A stretch of 64,000 nt of DNA from Lepus europaeus (lineage: Eukaryota; Chordata; Mammalia; Lagomorpha; Leporidae), in assembly GCF_033115175.1 (NCBI RefSeq), contig NC_084837.1:87990966-88054965 (forward strand), in the 5' to 3' direction. This document shows positions 34,601-41,778 of this stretch, one piece after another. Under the pieces are notes generated by a model that was not told the DNA's origin, ran no database searches, and saw nothing but the letters and a program-made list of their open reading frames with translations. Each line of letters begins with the position of its first letter. Positions within the stretch are counted from its first letter, which is position 1. A program made the position numbers and the translations under genes.

Positions 34601-35874
34601 TCAGACGAGATTAGTAAACCACTGCTTCTGGAGGTTCCCTACACATATTGTAAGGATGCCTAAATAGAAAGGCAAAGTGGGAGATGGGAGAACAGTGCAC
34701 CTTCTAACTCAGTGAGTTATCTGAAAGATGGCGGATGCGAAGTAGATCCTCCATCGACTCATTCCCACCCAAAATGGCCACAGTTGGCCAGGATCTTGGA
34801 ACGCCGCTTGATGTATGGAGCAGTAGTCATCATTCACCTCCTCCCCAGGCACATCAGCAGGGAAGTGGAATACCTGGGACTCGAACCAGCACATCCAATA
34901 TGGGATGCAGGCAAACACTTGTTTTGCCTTTTTTTTTTTTTTTTTTTTTGGCAGGCAGAGTGGACAGTGAGAGACAGGTCTTCCTTTGCTGTTGGTTCAC
35001 CCTCCAATGGCGCCGCAGCCAGCCCGCTGTGGCTGGTGCACCGCGCTGATCCGAAGGCAGGAGCCAGGTGCTTCCCCTGGTCTCCCATGCGGGTGCAGGG
35101 CCCAAGCACTTGGGCCATCCTCCACTGCACCCCCGGGCCATAGCAGAGAGCCGGCCTGGAAGAGGGGCAACCGGGACAGAATCCGGCACCCTGACCGAGA
35201 CTAGAACCCGGTGTGCCGGTGCCGCAAAGCGGAGGATTAGCCTGTTGAGGCACAGCGCCGGCCTGTTTTGCTTTCACTACAAAAGGAACACTGTGTAGAT
35301 AAGTGTAAAATCTGCTGTAAAAAACTACTGTCTTATCTGTCAATGATTCAGGTATGGGATTAAAGGAAGCGCACAGCTGAAAACCAAAGATGGCTGTGTC
35401 CTCCATTTGGGGCCCAATGGTGAAAACCTTGGCAGCTGGGCCCCAGGAGCACCCAGGCGATGGTACAAGAGGACAGACCGTGTCACATCCAGCGGGCAAG
35501 GCTTCGCTTTCCGCATGTTCGAGCACGTTACGGTAAGGCTGTGCGGGTGCCTTGTGTGTGTCCTTTCCAATGCAAAGTAGAGAATGCAATTCGGGAATAC
35601 ATCTCTCCTCTTCCTGTGACAGGTGAAAATATCTGCACAAGTTCCACCGTATCATCCCAATCACCTACACCTGGAAATCATAAGCAAGAAAGCCTCCGTG
35701 GACCCAGAGGCAAGGCATACTCCCCAAAGCTCCCCATCACCCACGAGAGAGTTAGTGGGGGGAAACACTCAGTGTGCCGAAGACGGCAAAGAAAATCTCC
35801 CTGAGGAATACCGGCAGTTTCGGCAGACAGAGGGAGAGAGCCTCTACACTCTCCTGGAAGAGATGAAGAATTGA
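19086..35874 (+). CDS. DIS3L-like exosome 3'-5' exoribonuclease, gene A (17 exons)
   Basis: Joining 17 exons with GT-AG introns gives an uninterrupted 1056-codon frame. The order matches DIS3L, the cytoplasmic exosome nuclease that degrades RNA hydrolytically from the 3' end: N-terminal extension (1-37), CR3 cysteines C67, C70, C75 and C81, PIN region (~84-221), cold-shock domains (~222-463), RNB (~464-864), S1 (~865-975) and tail. The RNB aspartates D498, D504, D506 and D507 ('[16 protein letters not shown]') and '[15 protein letters not shown]' are intact, so activity is plausible. Exon phases match DIS3L as I recall it. Against remembered mammalian DIS3L the protein looks only about two-thirds identical, far below orthologues, so this is a diverged paralogue or an accelerated DIS3L. 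The neighbouring TIPIN exons support the DIS3L locus or a duplicate of it. Human DIS3L is 1054 aa. Confidence 0.9.
20075..20225 (+). CDS. Gene A exon 2 (PIN region)
   Basis: Pyrimidine-rich acceptor 'tttgtgtttcag' and donor GTATGT. Encodes '[12 protein letters not shown]' and '[13 protein letters not shown]', the DIS3L PIN start. The PIN domain of DIS3L is known to lack endonuclease activity, and the second canonical acidic position is not obvious here either. Confidence 0.9.
20855..21052 (+). mobile_element. Old CSINE in intron 2, gene A
   Basis: Diverged sense C-repeat lacking its 5' end ('gagtgcttggtttgagtctgg', 'ggcccctgcacccgg'). The copy B counterpart is 60930-61127. Confidence 0.65.
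21597..21783 (-). mobile_element. Old CSINE in intron 2, gene A
   Basis: Diverged, internally deleted antisense C-repeat ('tttatttgaaagtgacagag' to 'ccacagcactaacccc'). The copy B counterpart is 61672-61858. Confidence 0.7.
22136..22264 (+). CDS. Gene A exon 3 (PIN region)
   Basis: Encodes '[20 protein letters not shown]', matching the DIS3L segment after the PIN start. Acceptor 'gtgtcacag', donor GTATGG, phase 2 at both ends. Confidence 0.9.
22448..22606 (+). repeat. Poly(A)-ended insert, 5' part missing, copy A
   Basis: Ends with 30 consecutive A (22577-22606), suggesting retroposition. Copy B carries the same 3' end preceded by 371 extra bases (62523-62893). I do not recognise the source sequence. 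Confidence 0.5.
23252..23384 (+). CDS. Gene A exon 4 (PIN region)
   Basis: Encodes '[20 protein letters not shown]', the end of the PIN fold. Acceptor 'tttgttccag', donor GTATTT, ends in phase 0. Confidence 0.9.
24160..24325 (+). mobile_element. Old CSINE fragment, intron 4
   Basis: Diverged sense C-repeat with an internal deletion, directly followed by an antisense young-type element. Confidence 0.55.
24331..24618 (-). mobile_element. Young-type CSINE, intron 4
   Basis: Antisense ('ttccgttggttcacc', 'cgctgcaccgatccgaagcc') ending at 'gccacggtgccggcccc'. Confidence 0.85.
24721..24798. repeat. 39-bp tandem repeat, two copies
   Basis: The unit starting 'cttcaaggtgccaagtcc' at 24721 recurs at 24760 with one obvious change (cgg to ctg). 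It is intronic and 180 bases before exon 5. Confidence 0.9.
24978..25154 (+). CDS. Gene A exon 5 (linker to cold-shock domains)
   Basis: 59 codons including '[18 protein letters not shown]', equivalent to the DIS3L stretch before the first cold-shock domain. Acceptor 'gacacag', donor GTGAGG. Confidence 0.9.
25524..25599 (+). CDS. Gene A exon 6 (first cold-shock domain)
   Basis: Encodes '[18 protein letters not shown]', the start of the first OB fold. Acceptor 'ctggttttag', donor GTACAG, ends in phase 1. Confidence 0.88.
26176..26316 (+). CDS. Gene A exon 7 (first cold-shock domain)
   Basis: Encodes '[20 protein letters not shown]', a strongly recognisable DIS3-family segment, and ends with 'MPTG'. 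Acceptor 'aaacactag', donor GTGAGC. Confidence 0.9.
26580..26795 (+). mobile_element. Old CSINE, intron 7
   Basis: Diverged, 5'-truncated sense C-repeat with a 'tttagggagtgaactcgcaggtgg' segment and a CT-rich 3' end. Confidence 0.55.
26863..27038 (-). mobile_element. CSINE fragment, intron 7
   Basis: Antisense C-repeat lacking its tail half, ending 'ccacagtgctggcccc'. Confidence 0.7.
27356..27525 (+). CDS. Gene A exon 8 (second cold-shock domain)
   Basis: Encodes '[20 protein letters not shown]' and '[12 protein letters not shown]', as in DIS3L. Acceptor 'ttttccacag', donor GTAAAG. Confidence 0.9.
27526..28456. other. Intron 8 of gene A, no repeat recognised
   Basis: 930 bases without a recognised repeat or exon apart from the splice sites. 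Confidence 0.4.
28457..28618 (+). CDS. Gene A exon 9 (second cold-shock domain)
   Basis: 54 codons with '[19 protein letters not shown]', '[15 protein letters not shown]' and 'PFSEAQ'. Acceptor 'ctcctgcag', donor GTCAGA. Confidence 0.9.
29090..29480. repeat. Possible ancient LINE-1 3' fragment, intron 9
   Basis: AT-rich sequence containing 'tgtttcccagcttgcaccac' and 'ggagtatgagcgttttgg', reminiscent of decayed L1 3' ends. This is an impression only. Confidence 0.25.
29668..29952 (-). mobile_element. CSINE, intron 9
   Basis: Antisense C-repeat with a short internal deletion, ending 'gcgccacagtgccagcccc'. Confidence 0.8.
30261..30505 (+). CDS. Gene A exon 10 (RNB active site)
   Basis: Contains the four metal-binding aspartates of the RNB nuclease: D498 at 30363, then D504, D506 and D507. 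'[14 protein letters not shown]' follows. All are conserved, which argues against a decayed gene. Acceptor 'tctcttgcag', donor GTAAGG. Confidence 0.95.
30953..31045 (+). CDS. Gene A exon 11 (RNB)
   Basis: Encodes '[20 protein letters not shown]', a hallmark RNB segment. Acceptor 'gtgtttccag', donor GTGAGC. Confidence 0.93.
31208..31340 (-). mobile_element. CSINE fragment, intron 11
   Basis: Antisense C-repeat with a large internal deletion ('ttgaaaggcagagttag' joined to 'ggcaggggcccaagcacttg'). Confidence 0.65.
31757..31955 (+). mobile_element. Old CSINE, intron 11
   Basis: Diverged sense C-repeat ('ccagtcctggctgctccactt', 'gcagcagaagatggcc'). Confidence 0.6.
32097..32630 (+). CDS. Gene A exon 12 (RNB, largest exon)
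   Basis: 534 bases with '[12 protein letters not shown]', '[20 protein letters not shown]' and 'ALLRRHPPP'. The internal part (about residues 590-660) is the most diverged from DIS3L. Acceptor 'ttttgtag', donor GTAGGA. Confidence 0.93.
32663..32887 (-). mobile_element. Old CSINE, intron 12
   Basis: Diverged antisense C-repeat starting within 35 bases of the exon 12 donor. Confidence 0.6.
32955..33200 (-). mobile_element. CSINE, intron 12
   Basis: Antisense C-repeat with 'gaggcagagaggtcttcc' and 'ccaggactcgaaccagcaccc'. Confidence 0.75.
33402..33556 (+). CDS. Gene A exon 13 (RNB)
   Basis: Encodes '[20 protein letters not shown]' and '[12 protein letters not shown]'. The codon split across the junction becomes AGC (Ser) where DIS3L has Arg. 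Acceptor 'ttctgtcag', donor GTGAGT. Confidence 0.92.
33643..33818 (+). CDS. Gene A exon 14 (RNB end)
   Basis: Encodes '[20 protein letters not shown]' (residues 810-829), the conserved RNB C-terminal signature. Acceptor 'ctcttcacag', donor GTAGGA. Confidence 0.93.
34387..34532 (+). CDS. Gene A exon 15 (S1 domain start)
   Basis: Encodes '[20 protein letters not shown]' and '[18 protein letters not shown]', an S1/OB strand pattern. Acceptor 'cttcttacag', donor GTATGT. Confidence 0.92.
34719..34925 (-). mobile_element. Old CSINE, intron 15
   Basis: Diverged antisense C-repeat immediately followed by a young-type element in the same orientation. Confidence 0.6.
34929..35264 (-). mobile_element. 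Young-type CSINE, intron 15
   Basis: Antisense, starting with a 21-base T-run and 'ggcaggcagagtggacagtg', ending 'gaggcacagcgccggcc'. It lies less than 100 bases from the exon 16 acceptor. Confidence 0.9.
35352..35532 (+). CDS. Gene A exon 16 (S1 domain)
   Basis: Starts '[14 protein letters not shown]' and ends 'FRMFEHVT', matching DIS3L. Acceptor 'aatgattcag', donor GTAAGG. Confidence 0.92.
35623..35874 (+). CDS. Gene A exon 17 (C-terminus and stop)
   Basis: Encodes '[10 protein letters not shown]', a variable linker, and '[20 protein letters not shown]', then N and TGA. It ends about a dozen residues before the usual DIS3L C-terminus. Confidence 0.92.
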   Translation: MKISAQVPPYHPNHLHLEIISKKASVDPEARHTPQSSPSPTRELVGGNTQCAEDGKENLPEEYRQFRQTEGESLYTLLEEMKN

Positions 35875-36590
35875 GCGATCCAGGACCTTTCGAGCCATCT
35901 TGGAATTCTATGAAACTTTCAGTGTCAGTCACGATTGACTATTTTTACATTTACTGCACAAATCCTGTTATTTTACAGGATAAACAGTAGTACATATTGT
36001 ACCGTTATAATTGTGTAGCTACCTCCTGTTGCTATGGAGACAACTTCAAGTGCTGCATCTGCTTAAGATGCCCTGGGACAGTGATGAATTCTGTGTGCCC
36101 TCATCTTCCCAGCAGATTGTGAACCACAGTGTATGTGATGTCTTGATTTGGCATATTTACCATAAATAATAAATGTATTTCTTAGAATGTGTCCTCAGCT
36201 TCCTTTTCAAAGGGCACAATCTTTGGGAATACAATTTCTTTAAAGATGTTTTCCAATGGATGGAAGATATTCCTCTCGTTTATAACTGTCTCATGGTGAA
36301 GATTGATTTGAGGGGACAGATGGGACAGTGCCCTGATGGAGGAGCACTAGAAAGAAGTAGTGCTACTTTTGTCTTTTACTAGCAGACCTGATGTATGATG
36401 GCAGCAGCTGGGGGAGGGGCAGTCCGTGAGGAGGGGAGGCGGGGAGGGTGAGCTGGGAACATCTGTCTGGAGCTGGGGACACAGCTGTGCTTCACGGTGT
36501 GTGTACATTCCTGTCTGTAAGTCGCCCTCCAGTAAAACCATCACTAGAGAGAAAGCAACTGAAATAAAGGCAGACTGATCCCAGTAGAGT
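35875..36590 (+). terminator. 3' UTR and poly(A) sites of gene A
   Basis: A first AATAAA lies at 36168-36173 and a second at 36563-36568. The second is followed by a GU-rich stretch ('gagtgttggttgttctgg'), the better downstream element, so a short and a long 3' UTR are both possible. Confidence 0.55.
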
Positions 36591-36647
36591 GTTGGTTGTT
36601 CTGGTTTTTTATAAAATGATGGGATAACAAACCATTTGTTTTTTTTC

Positions 36648-36910
36648 TAAAGATCTATTCATTTAATTGAGGCAGAGCCACAGACAGGTTCACTCCCCAA
36701 ATGCCCACGATGGCTGGGGCTGGGCCAGGTGCAACCCAGGAATCGAACTCCATCCACGTCTCCAACAGGCGTGGCAGGGGGCCAAGCACTTGGGCCATCT
36801 TCTGCCACCTAGCATCTTAGGATCTGAAGCGGGTCAGGACTCGAGCCGACGCCCATATGGAATGCCAGTGCCACAGGTAGAAACTTAAAATAGTATGCCA
36901 CAGAGTCCCA
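36648..36910 (-). mobile_element. CSINE between gene A and TIPIN
   Basis: Antisense C-repeat starting 'tctaaagatctattcattta', just beyond the distal poly(A) site of gene A. Confidence 0.7.
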
Positions 36911-36942
36911 CCCCAAGCCCCGACTTTGTTTTGCTCTTTTAG

Positions 36943-37195
36943 AAAAAATTCATCTGAAATAAAAAGGAGACCCAGAGAGAAAGGGCTCACCAACTGTCAG
37001 TTGACTCCTCAAACAGCTGCAACAACCAGTCCTGGGCCAGGTCAAAACCAGGAACCAGGAACTCCACCTGGGTCTCCTACGCAGGTGCAGGGGCTCAAGT
37101 CTTTCACAGCTTTCCCAGGCGCATTAGAGGGAGCTGGATCTGAAGTGGAGCTGCTGGGACTTGAACCAGTGCTCTGATGTGGGATGCAGACGTGA
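36943..37195 (-). mobile_element. Old CSINE
   Basis: Diverged antisense C-repeat ('cctgggccaggtcaaaacc', 'ggtgcaggggctcaag'). Confidence 0.55.
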
Positions 37196-37206
37196 GAACT
37201 GCAGTC

Positions 37207-37536
37207 TGGGGCCAGCGCCATGGCACATTAGGTTGATCCTCCACCTGCGGTGCCAGCATCCCATATGGGCCCTGGTTCTAGTCCAGGCTGCTCCTCTTCC
37301 CATCCAGCTCTGCTATGGTCTGGGATAGCAGTGGACTTGCGTGGGAGACCGGGAAGATGCTCCTGGCCTGGCCCTGGCGGCCATCTGGGGAGTGATCCAG
37401 TGGATGACTCCCCAAAAACTAAAAGCTTGCTATTGAAACTGGCCGGTTCCAGTCCCAGCTGCTCCACTTCTGACCCAGCTCCCGGCTAATGTGCCTAGGT
37501 AAGCAGGAGAAGATGGCCCAATTACTTGGGCAGATC
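37207..37536 (+). mobile_element. Sense CSINE plus partial second CSINE
   Basis: A sense C-repeat (37207-37410) is followed by a second partial sense copy (about 37440-37536) that starts at the 'ccggttccagtcccagctgc' block. Confidence 0.7.
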
Positions 37537-37978
37537 TAGAGCTGGATTTTCAACTCACTGGGGCTGGGTAAAGCGTCAACCAGATGTATATACTGAAAGT
37601 GTAACTTACAGAACTAAATAGCAACAAGAAATGTTCCTAAAGAGAATAGGAATTTGTGTTTTTGCTGTTTAAAAACAGACACACTCCACAGCAACAGTTG
37701 TTTCAAGATGCAAATACATATTATACATCCCGGAATCTACTGAAGACATTCAAAACAGCTGCTGCTTATTTCCCAGGGATCATGTATTTAGAAGTCATAC
37801 TTGTACAAAAATCAATGCCAAAGAGAATAAATTAGCGTAATGTGACAAAGTTAGCAGGAATAGGCGTACGATTTATTAGCTCAGGATTTCCACACACAGA
37901 CGATACACACTCCTCCTGCGCCTGCAGAACCATGACTCAACAGGCACAGGCAGAGGCCGTGCAGCCACAGCAGCAGCC

Positions 37979-38181
37979 CTAGGTGCACGAAGCTCCACAG
38001 GCTCGGTCCGCTGCTGTCTCCTCTGTCTTTAATTCCGCCTCTTCATTTACAGAAGTGGCTGCGGTGCCGTTCTGTGAACAAATGGAAATGGCCTTGCTTG
38101 ACCCACGTCCATCCGCCTCTTGATCCTCCCCAGTATTCACCTCTTCAACAGTCTGTGTTCTGGGTGTGTCCATTAACGTAT
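37979..38181 (-). CDS. TIPIN: TIPIN last coding exon
   Basis: Acceptor 'tttctctttcag'. Encodes 'DTLMDTPRTQTVEEVNTGED', close to the human C-terminal region, then a diverged acidic tail ending in Cys-Thr and TAG. The C-terminal ~45 residues do not match human TIPIN well. Confidence 0.85.
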
Positions 38182-38334
38182 CTGAAAGAGAAACCAAACC
38201 ATTATCACTGATTTTAATTACATGATTCTGTCTCACCTCATGTACACAAATCTCTTCAGAAACCTAATTTTGACCACTGTCTTAGAAATATAAACCTCTT
38301 CATATATGGAGGAAGTCCACTGAGATCACAAAGA

Positions 38335-38550
38335 GGGCCAGGCACTTGGCCTCATGGTTCAGACACCTGGATCAGAATGCCAGGTTTGACTCCCAGCTCT
38401 GGCTCCTGGTTCCAGCTTCCTGCCACCCATGTGGGAGACCTTGACTGAGTTCCCATCTTCTGGCTTCGGCCCAGCCTAGTCCTGTGGATTTCAGAAGTGA
38501 GCCAGGGGATGGGGAGCACTGTTCAACTCTGCCTCTCAAATAAAACATAA
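38335..38550 (+). mobile_element. Old CSINE in TIPIN intron
   Basis: Diverged sense C-repeat ('gagggccaggcacttggcctc') with a CT/AATAAAAC end. Confidence 0.6.
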
Positions 38551-38587
38551 AAAACCAATGATTGGATAATTTCATGTCAACTTTAAA

Positions 38588-38790
38588 GAGTGGGCACTGT
38601 GCCTGGCAGGTTAAGCTGCCACTTGGGATGACTGCATGCCTGCATGGAGTGCCTCTACTTCCCACTTCCTGTGCAACACCTAGGAGGCAGCAGACAATGG
38701 CACAAATCCCTGGATTCCTGCAACCCACGTATGAGACTGCAGGAAATCCCTGGATCTTAGCTTTGGCCTGGTGCACCCTTGGCTGTTGTA
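38588..38790 (+). mobile_element. Old CSINE in TIPIN intron
   Basis: Diverged sense C-repeat ('gggcactgtgcctggcaggttaag'), lacking the A-rich tail. Confidence 0.55.
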
Positions 38791-39034
38791 AGTATGTGTT
38801 AATCTTATAAATAGAAAGTGATCCTTAACCATCTATTTTCAGGTATATGTTGGTTAAAAAAAAAAAAAAAGAGCCATTGTTGTCAGTAATAGTTGTACCT
38901 TCATCTCAGTTGTCATGGGAGGGCTGTATTGTGGTCCAGTGGGTTAAATTGTCACCTATAATGCCAGCATCCCATATGGGAGCACCAGTTCACATCCCAA
39001 CTGTTCCACTTCCTATCCTGTACCCCCCCTCCCT

Positions 39035-39298
39035 TTTTTTTTCTTTAAAGATTTATTTATTTATCTGAAAGGCAGAGTTACAGAGAGGCAAGGTGGAGAC
39101 AGAATCTTCGATCCGCTGGTTTACTCTCCAAATGGCCACAACAGCTGAGCTAATCCAAAGCCAGGAGCCAGGAGCTTCTTCCAGGTTTCCCACATGGGTG
39201 CAGAGGCCCAAGGATTTGGGCTATAATGTACTGCTTTCCCATGTGGAATGCTGGCACCACAGGCATTGGCTTTACCCACTATGCCACAGCACTGGCCA
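39035..39298 (-). mobile_element. CSINE nested in the cluster
   Basis: Antisense C-repeat starting TTTCTTTAAAGATTTATTTA and ending 'ccacagcactggcc'. Confidence 0.8.
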
Positions 39299-39462
39299 CT
39301 GCTCCACTTCTAATCCAGCTCTCTGCTATGGCTTGGGAAGGCAGGAGAAGATGGCCCAAGACCTTGCGAGAACCAGAGGAAGCTCCTGGCTCCTGGTTTC
39401 AGATTGGCCCAGCTCTGGAAGTTGAGGCTATTTGGGGAGTGGGCTCGGAAATGGAAGCGCTC

Positions 39463-39788
39463 TTTTTTTTTTTTTTTTTTTTTTTTTGACAGGCAGAGTT
39501 AGTGAGAGAGACAGAAAGATCTTCCTTCCGTTGGTTCACTTCCCAAATGGCCGCTACAGCCGGCGCTGCGCCGATCCGAAGCCAGGAGCCAGGTGCTTCC
39601 TCCTGGTCTCCCATGTGGGTGCAGGGCCCAAGTCCCTGGGCCATTCTCCACTGCACTCCTGGGCCACAGCAGGGAGCTGGCCTGGAAGAGGAGCAACTGG
39701 GACAGAATCCGGCGCCCCAACCGGGACTAGAACCCAGGGTGCCGGCGCCACAGGCGGAGGCTTAGCCTAGTGAGCCGTGGTGCTAGCC
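39463..39788 (-). mobile_element. Young-type CSINE nested in the cluster
   Basis: Antisense, with a 25-base T-run, 'gacaggcagagttagtgag' and an end at 'gtgagccgtggtgctagccc'. It splits the CT-rich tail of the sense element. Confidence 0.9.
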
Positions 39789-39882
39789 CAGAGCTCACTC
39801 GCTCTCTGCCTCTCTGTAACTCTGCCTTTTAAATAAATAAATAAATCTTTAAAAATAAATTAAGTATTTTAGAACCTATTCA

Positions 39883-40148
39883 TGGGAGCCATAATTGTAG
39901 CATACTGGTTAGGCTGCTATCTCCAACAATGGCATCCAATATGGGTACCAGTTGGAGCCCCAACTGCTCCATTTCTGATCCAGCTCCCTGCTAATGCACC
40001 TGGGAAGGCAGTTTAGATGGCCCAAGTCCTTGGGCCCCTGCACCCACATGGGTGACATGGATGAAGCTCCTGGCTTTTGGCCATCTACTCCTCCTGCTCT
40101 ATTTGGAACTCTGCCTTTCAAATAAATAGGTAAATTTTTAAAAAGGAA
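39883..40148 (+). mobile_element. CSINE in TIPIN intron
   Basis: Sense C-repeat starting 'gggagccataattgtagc', with an AAATAAATAGG tail. Confidence 0.75.
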
Positions 40149-40397
40149 AAAAAGAGACGTATTCATGTTGCAGCACATGGCTTTAAAATCCTCAGTGGGT
40201 ACACAATGTACCGTTTATATGATTAGAATTGTATCACAATAAGTTTTCATAATTATGCTAAAGACAGCATGTATCACATCCTTTAAGGAGTTCGAAAACA
40301 TAGCTTTAAAGTATTTTAAATCAGTTATTAAATGGTTACGATAACTGTTTGAGAGCCAAGGAGAGAAGGAAAAAGGGAGAGCAGCGGCACTCGCACG

Positions 40398-40852
40398 CGT
40401 GTGTGTGTGTGTGTGCTCACTACCCATAGGCTTCCCAGGAAGACCATGTGTGTGTGTGTGTGTGTTCACTACCCACAGGCTTCCCGGGAAGACCGGGTGT
40501 GTGTGTGTGTGTGTGTGTGTGCTGGCTCACTACCCACGGGCTTCCCGGGAAGACCGTGTGTGTGTGTGTGTGTGTGTGTGTGCTGGTTCACTATCTACAG
40601 GCTTCCCGGGAAGACCGTGTGTGTGTGTGTGTGTGTGTGTTCACTACCCACAGGCTTCCTGGGAAGACCATGTGTGTGTGTGTGTGTGTGTGTTCACTAC
40701 CCACAGGCTTCCCGGGAAGACCGTGTGTGTGGGTGGGTGGGTGTGTGCTGGTTCACTACCCACAGGCTTCCCGGGAAGACCGTGTATGTGTGTGTGTGTG
40801 TGTGTTCACTATCCAGAGGCTTCCCGGGAAGACCGTGTGTGTGTGTGTGGCC
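40398..40852. repeat. TG-rich minisatellite, eight units
   Basis: Eight copies of a unit made of (TG)n followed by 'cactacccacaggcttccc' and 'gggaagacc', with 48-62 bases per unit because the TG run varies. It lies within the TIPIN intron. Long TG runs can adopt Z-DNA. Two open frames over it are artefacts of the repeat. Confidence 0.95.
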
Positions 40853-40857
40853 GCGGT

Positions 40858-41035
40858 TTGAATACAGTGAGCCAGGAACAGGGGATTCAATTCATGTCTC
40901 CTGTAAAGGTGGCAGGAACCCAGCTACTTAAGCCATGACCATTGCCTCCCAGAGACCACGTAAGCAGGAAGGCAGGCAGGAAAGGAACCCAGAAGCTCTG
41001 AGGTGGGACGCAGGCATCTGAACCAGCATCTTGAA
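40858..41035 (-). mobile_element. Old CSINE-like fragment
   Basis: Diverged antisense C-repeat next to the minisatellite ('aaaggtggcaggaacccag', 'gtgggacgcaggcatctgaacc'). Confidence 0.45.
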
Positions 41036-41152
41036 CAATCATTCACACTTTTGATTCCTAGAGATACTTTGGGAGGATAGTAAAGAAGTTACAATGTCTA
41101 ACAAGCCCTTGATGTATTCATAGGAGCCCATACCACTCAGCATGACAGGTAC

Positions 41153-41359
41153 CGTGTCCTGAGGACTGACCGTCGCTCAGCAGCCTGGCCTGCCTTCTCT
41201 CCAAGGCCAGCTGCTTATTTCTCTCGGTTCTTTGTTGTTGCTCTTCTGTCAGGCTTCCACTCGATTCCGAGGCAAACTTCGCACTTTCAGGTGAGTTTGT
41301 AAAAAAGGGATCTATTTCAGCAGCAGTTATATCACGGTCATTATTCTCCCCTACGTCAT
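41153..41359 (-). CDS. TIPIN: TIPIN penultimate coding exon (RPA-binding motif)
   Basis: Encodes '[19 protein letters not shown]', the helix by which TIPIN contacts RPA2 and one of its most conserved parts. Acceptor 'tctactgcag' and donor GTACCT on the minus strand. A nearer GTCAGT at 41170 would shorten the exon and fit less well with human TIPIN. Confidence 0.85.
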
Positions 41360-41485
41360 CTGCAGTAGAAAAGGAAACGTCAGTACATCTGTAGTATCAG
41401 ACTAGTTACAGAAGGAGCTCATCTTCAGTCAGGGGCAGGTGTCTACCCGAAGAAATAATTTGTAAGGCATGAGAATGTGAGAATA

Positions 41486-41778
41486 GGGGCCAGCACTGTG
41501 GTATAGCAGGTAAAGTCGCCAGCTGCTCCTCTTCCCATCCAGCTCTCTGCTGTGGCCTGGGAGATCAGTGGAAGATGGCCCAAGTCCTTGGGCCCCTGCA
41601 CCCACCTGGGAGACCCAGAAGAAGCTCCTGCCTCCTGGATTCCGATCGCTACAGTTCTGACTATTGTAGCTATTTGGGGAGTGAATCAACAGATGGAAGC
41701 TCACTCTCACTCTCTCTCTCTCTCTCTCTCTCTCTGCCTCTATGTAACTCTAACATTCAAATGAAGAAATCTTAATAA
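41486..41778 (+). mobile_element. CSINE in TIPIN intron
   Basis: Sense C-repeat with an internal deletion after 'gtaaagtcgcc' and a (TC)n tract. Confidence 0.8.

Larger units (their letters stand above)
38925..39850 (+). mobile_element. CSINE cluster, sense element(s) with two nested insertions
   Basis: Sense C-repeat starts at 38925 and stops at about 39025. Sense sequence resumes at 39299-39456 and its tail at about 39790-39850. The gaps hold two antisense elements, listed separately. Confidence 0.75.
37870..41359 (-). pseudogene. TIPIN: TIPIN 3' fragment (last two coding exons), probably orphaned
   Basis: TIPIN with TIMELESS protects replication forks and binds RPA. Only the last two coding exons are present: 41359-41153 and 38181-37979, joined in phase 1, plus a short 3' UTR with AATAAA (minus strand of 37872-37877). 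No earlier TIPIN exon is visible before the copy B block begins at 42516, so this piece has no promoter or N-terminal half in view. The reading frame itself is intact. Orientation and position, convergent with the DIS3L-like gene, match the human DIS3L-TIPIN order. It could still be the real 3' end if earlier exons lie beyond gene B and splice across about 25 kb or more. Confidence 0.75.

Noticed and set aside
19086-35874. Processed pseudogene of DIS3L
   Set aside because: Sixteen GT-AG introns in DIS3L-like phases and no frame breaks exclude a retrocopy.
40398-40852. CRISPR-like array (regular repeats with spacers)
   Set aside because: The 'spacers' are TG runs, the sequence is clearly mammalian, and no Cas genes are present. 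It is a minisatellite.
40399-40938. Three overlapping Cys/Val-rich open frames of 137-179 codons
   Set aside because: They are pure translations of the TG minisatellite. All frames are open because the repeat contains no stop.
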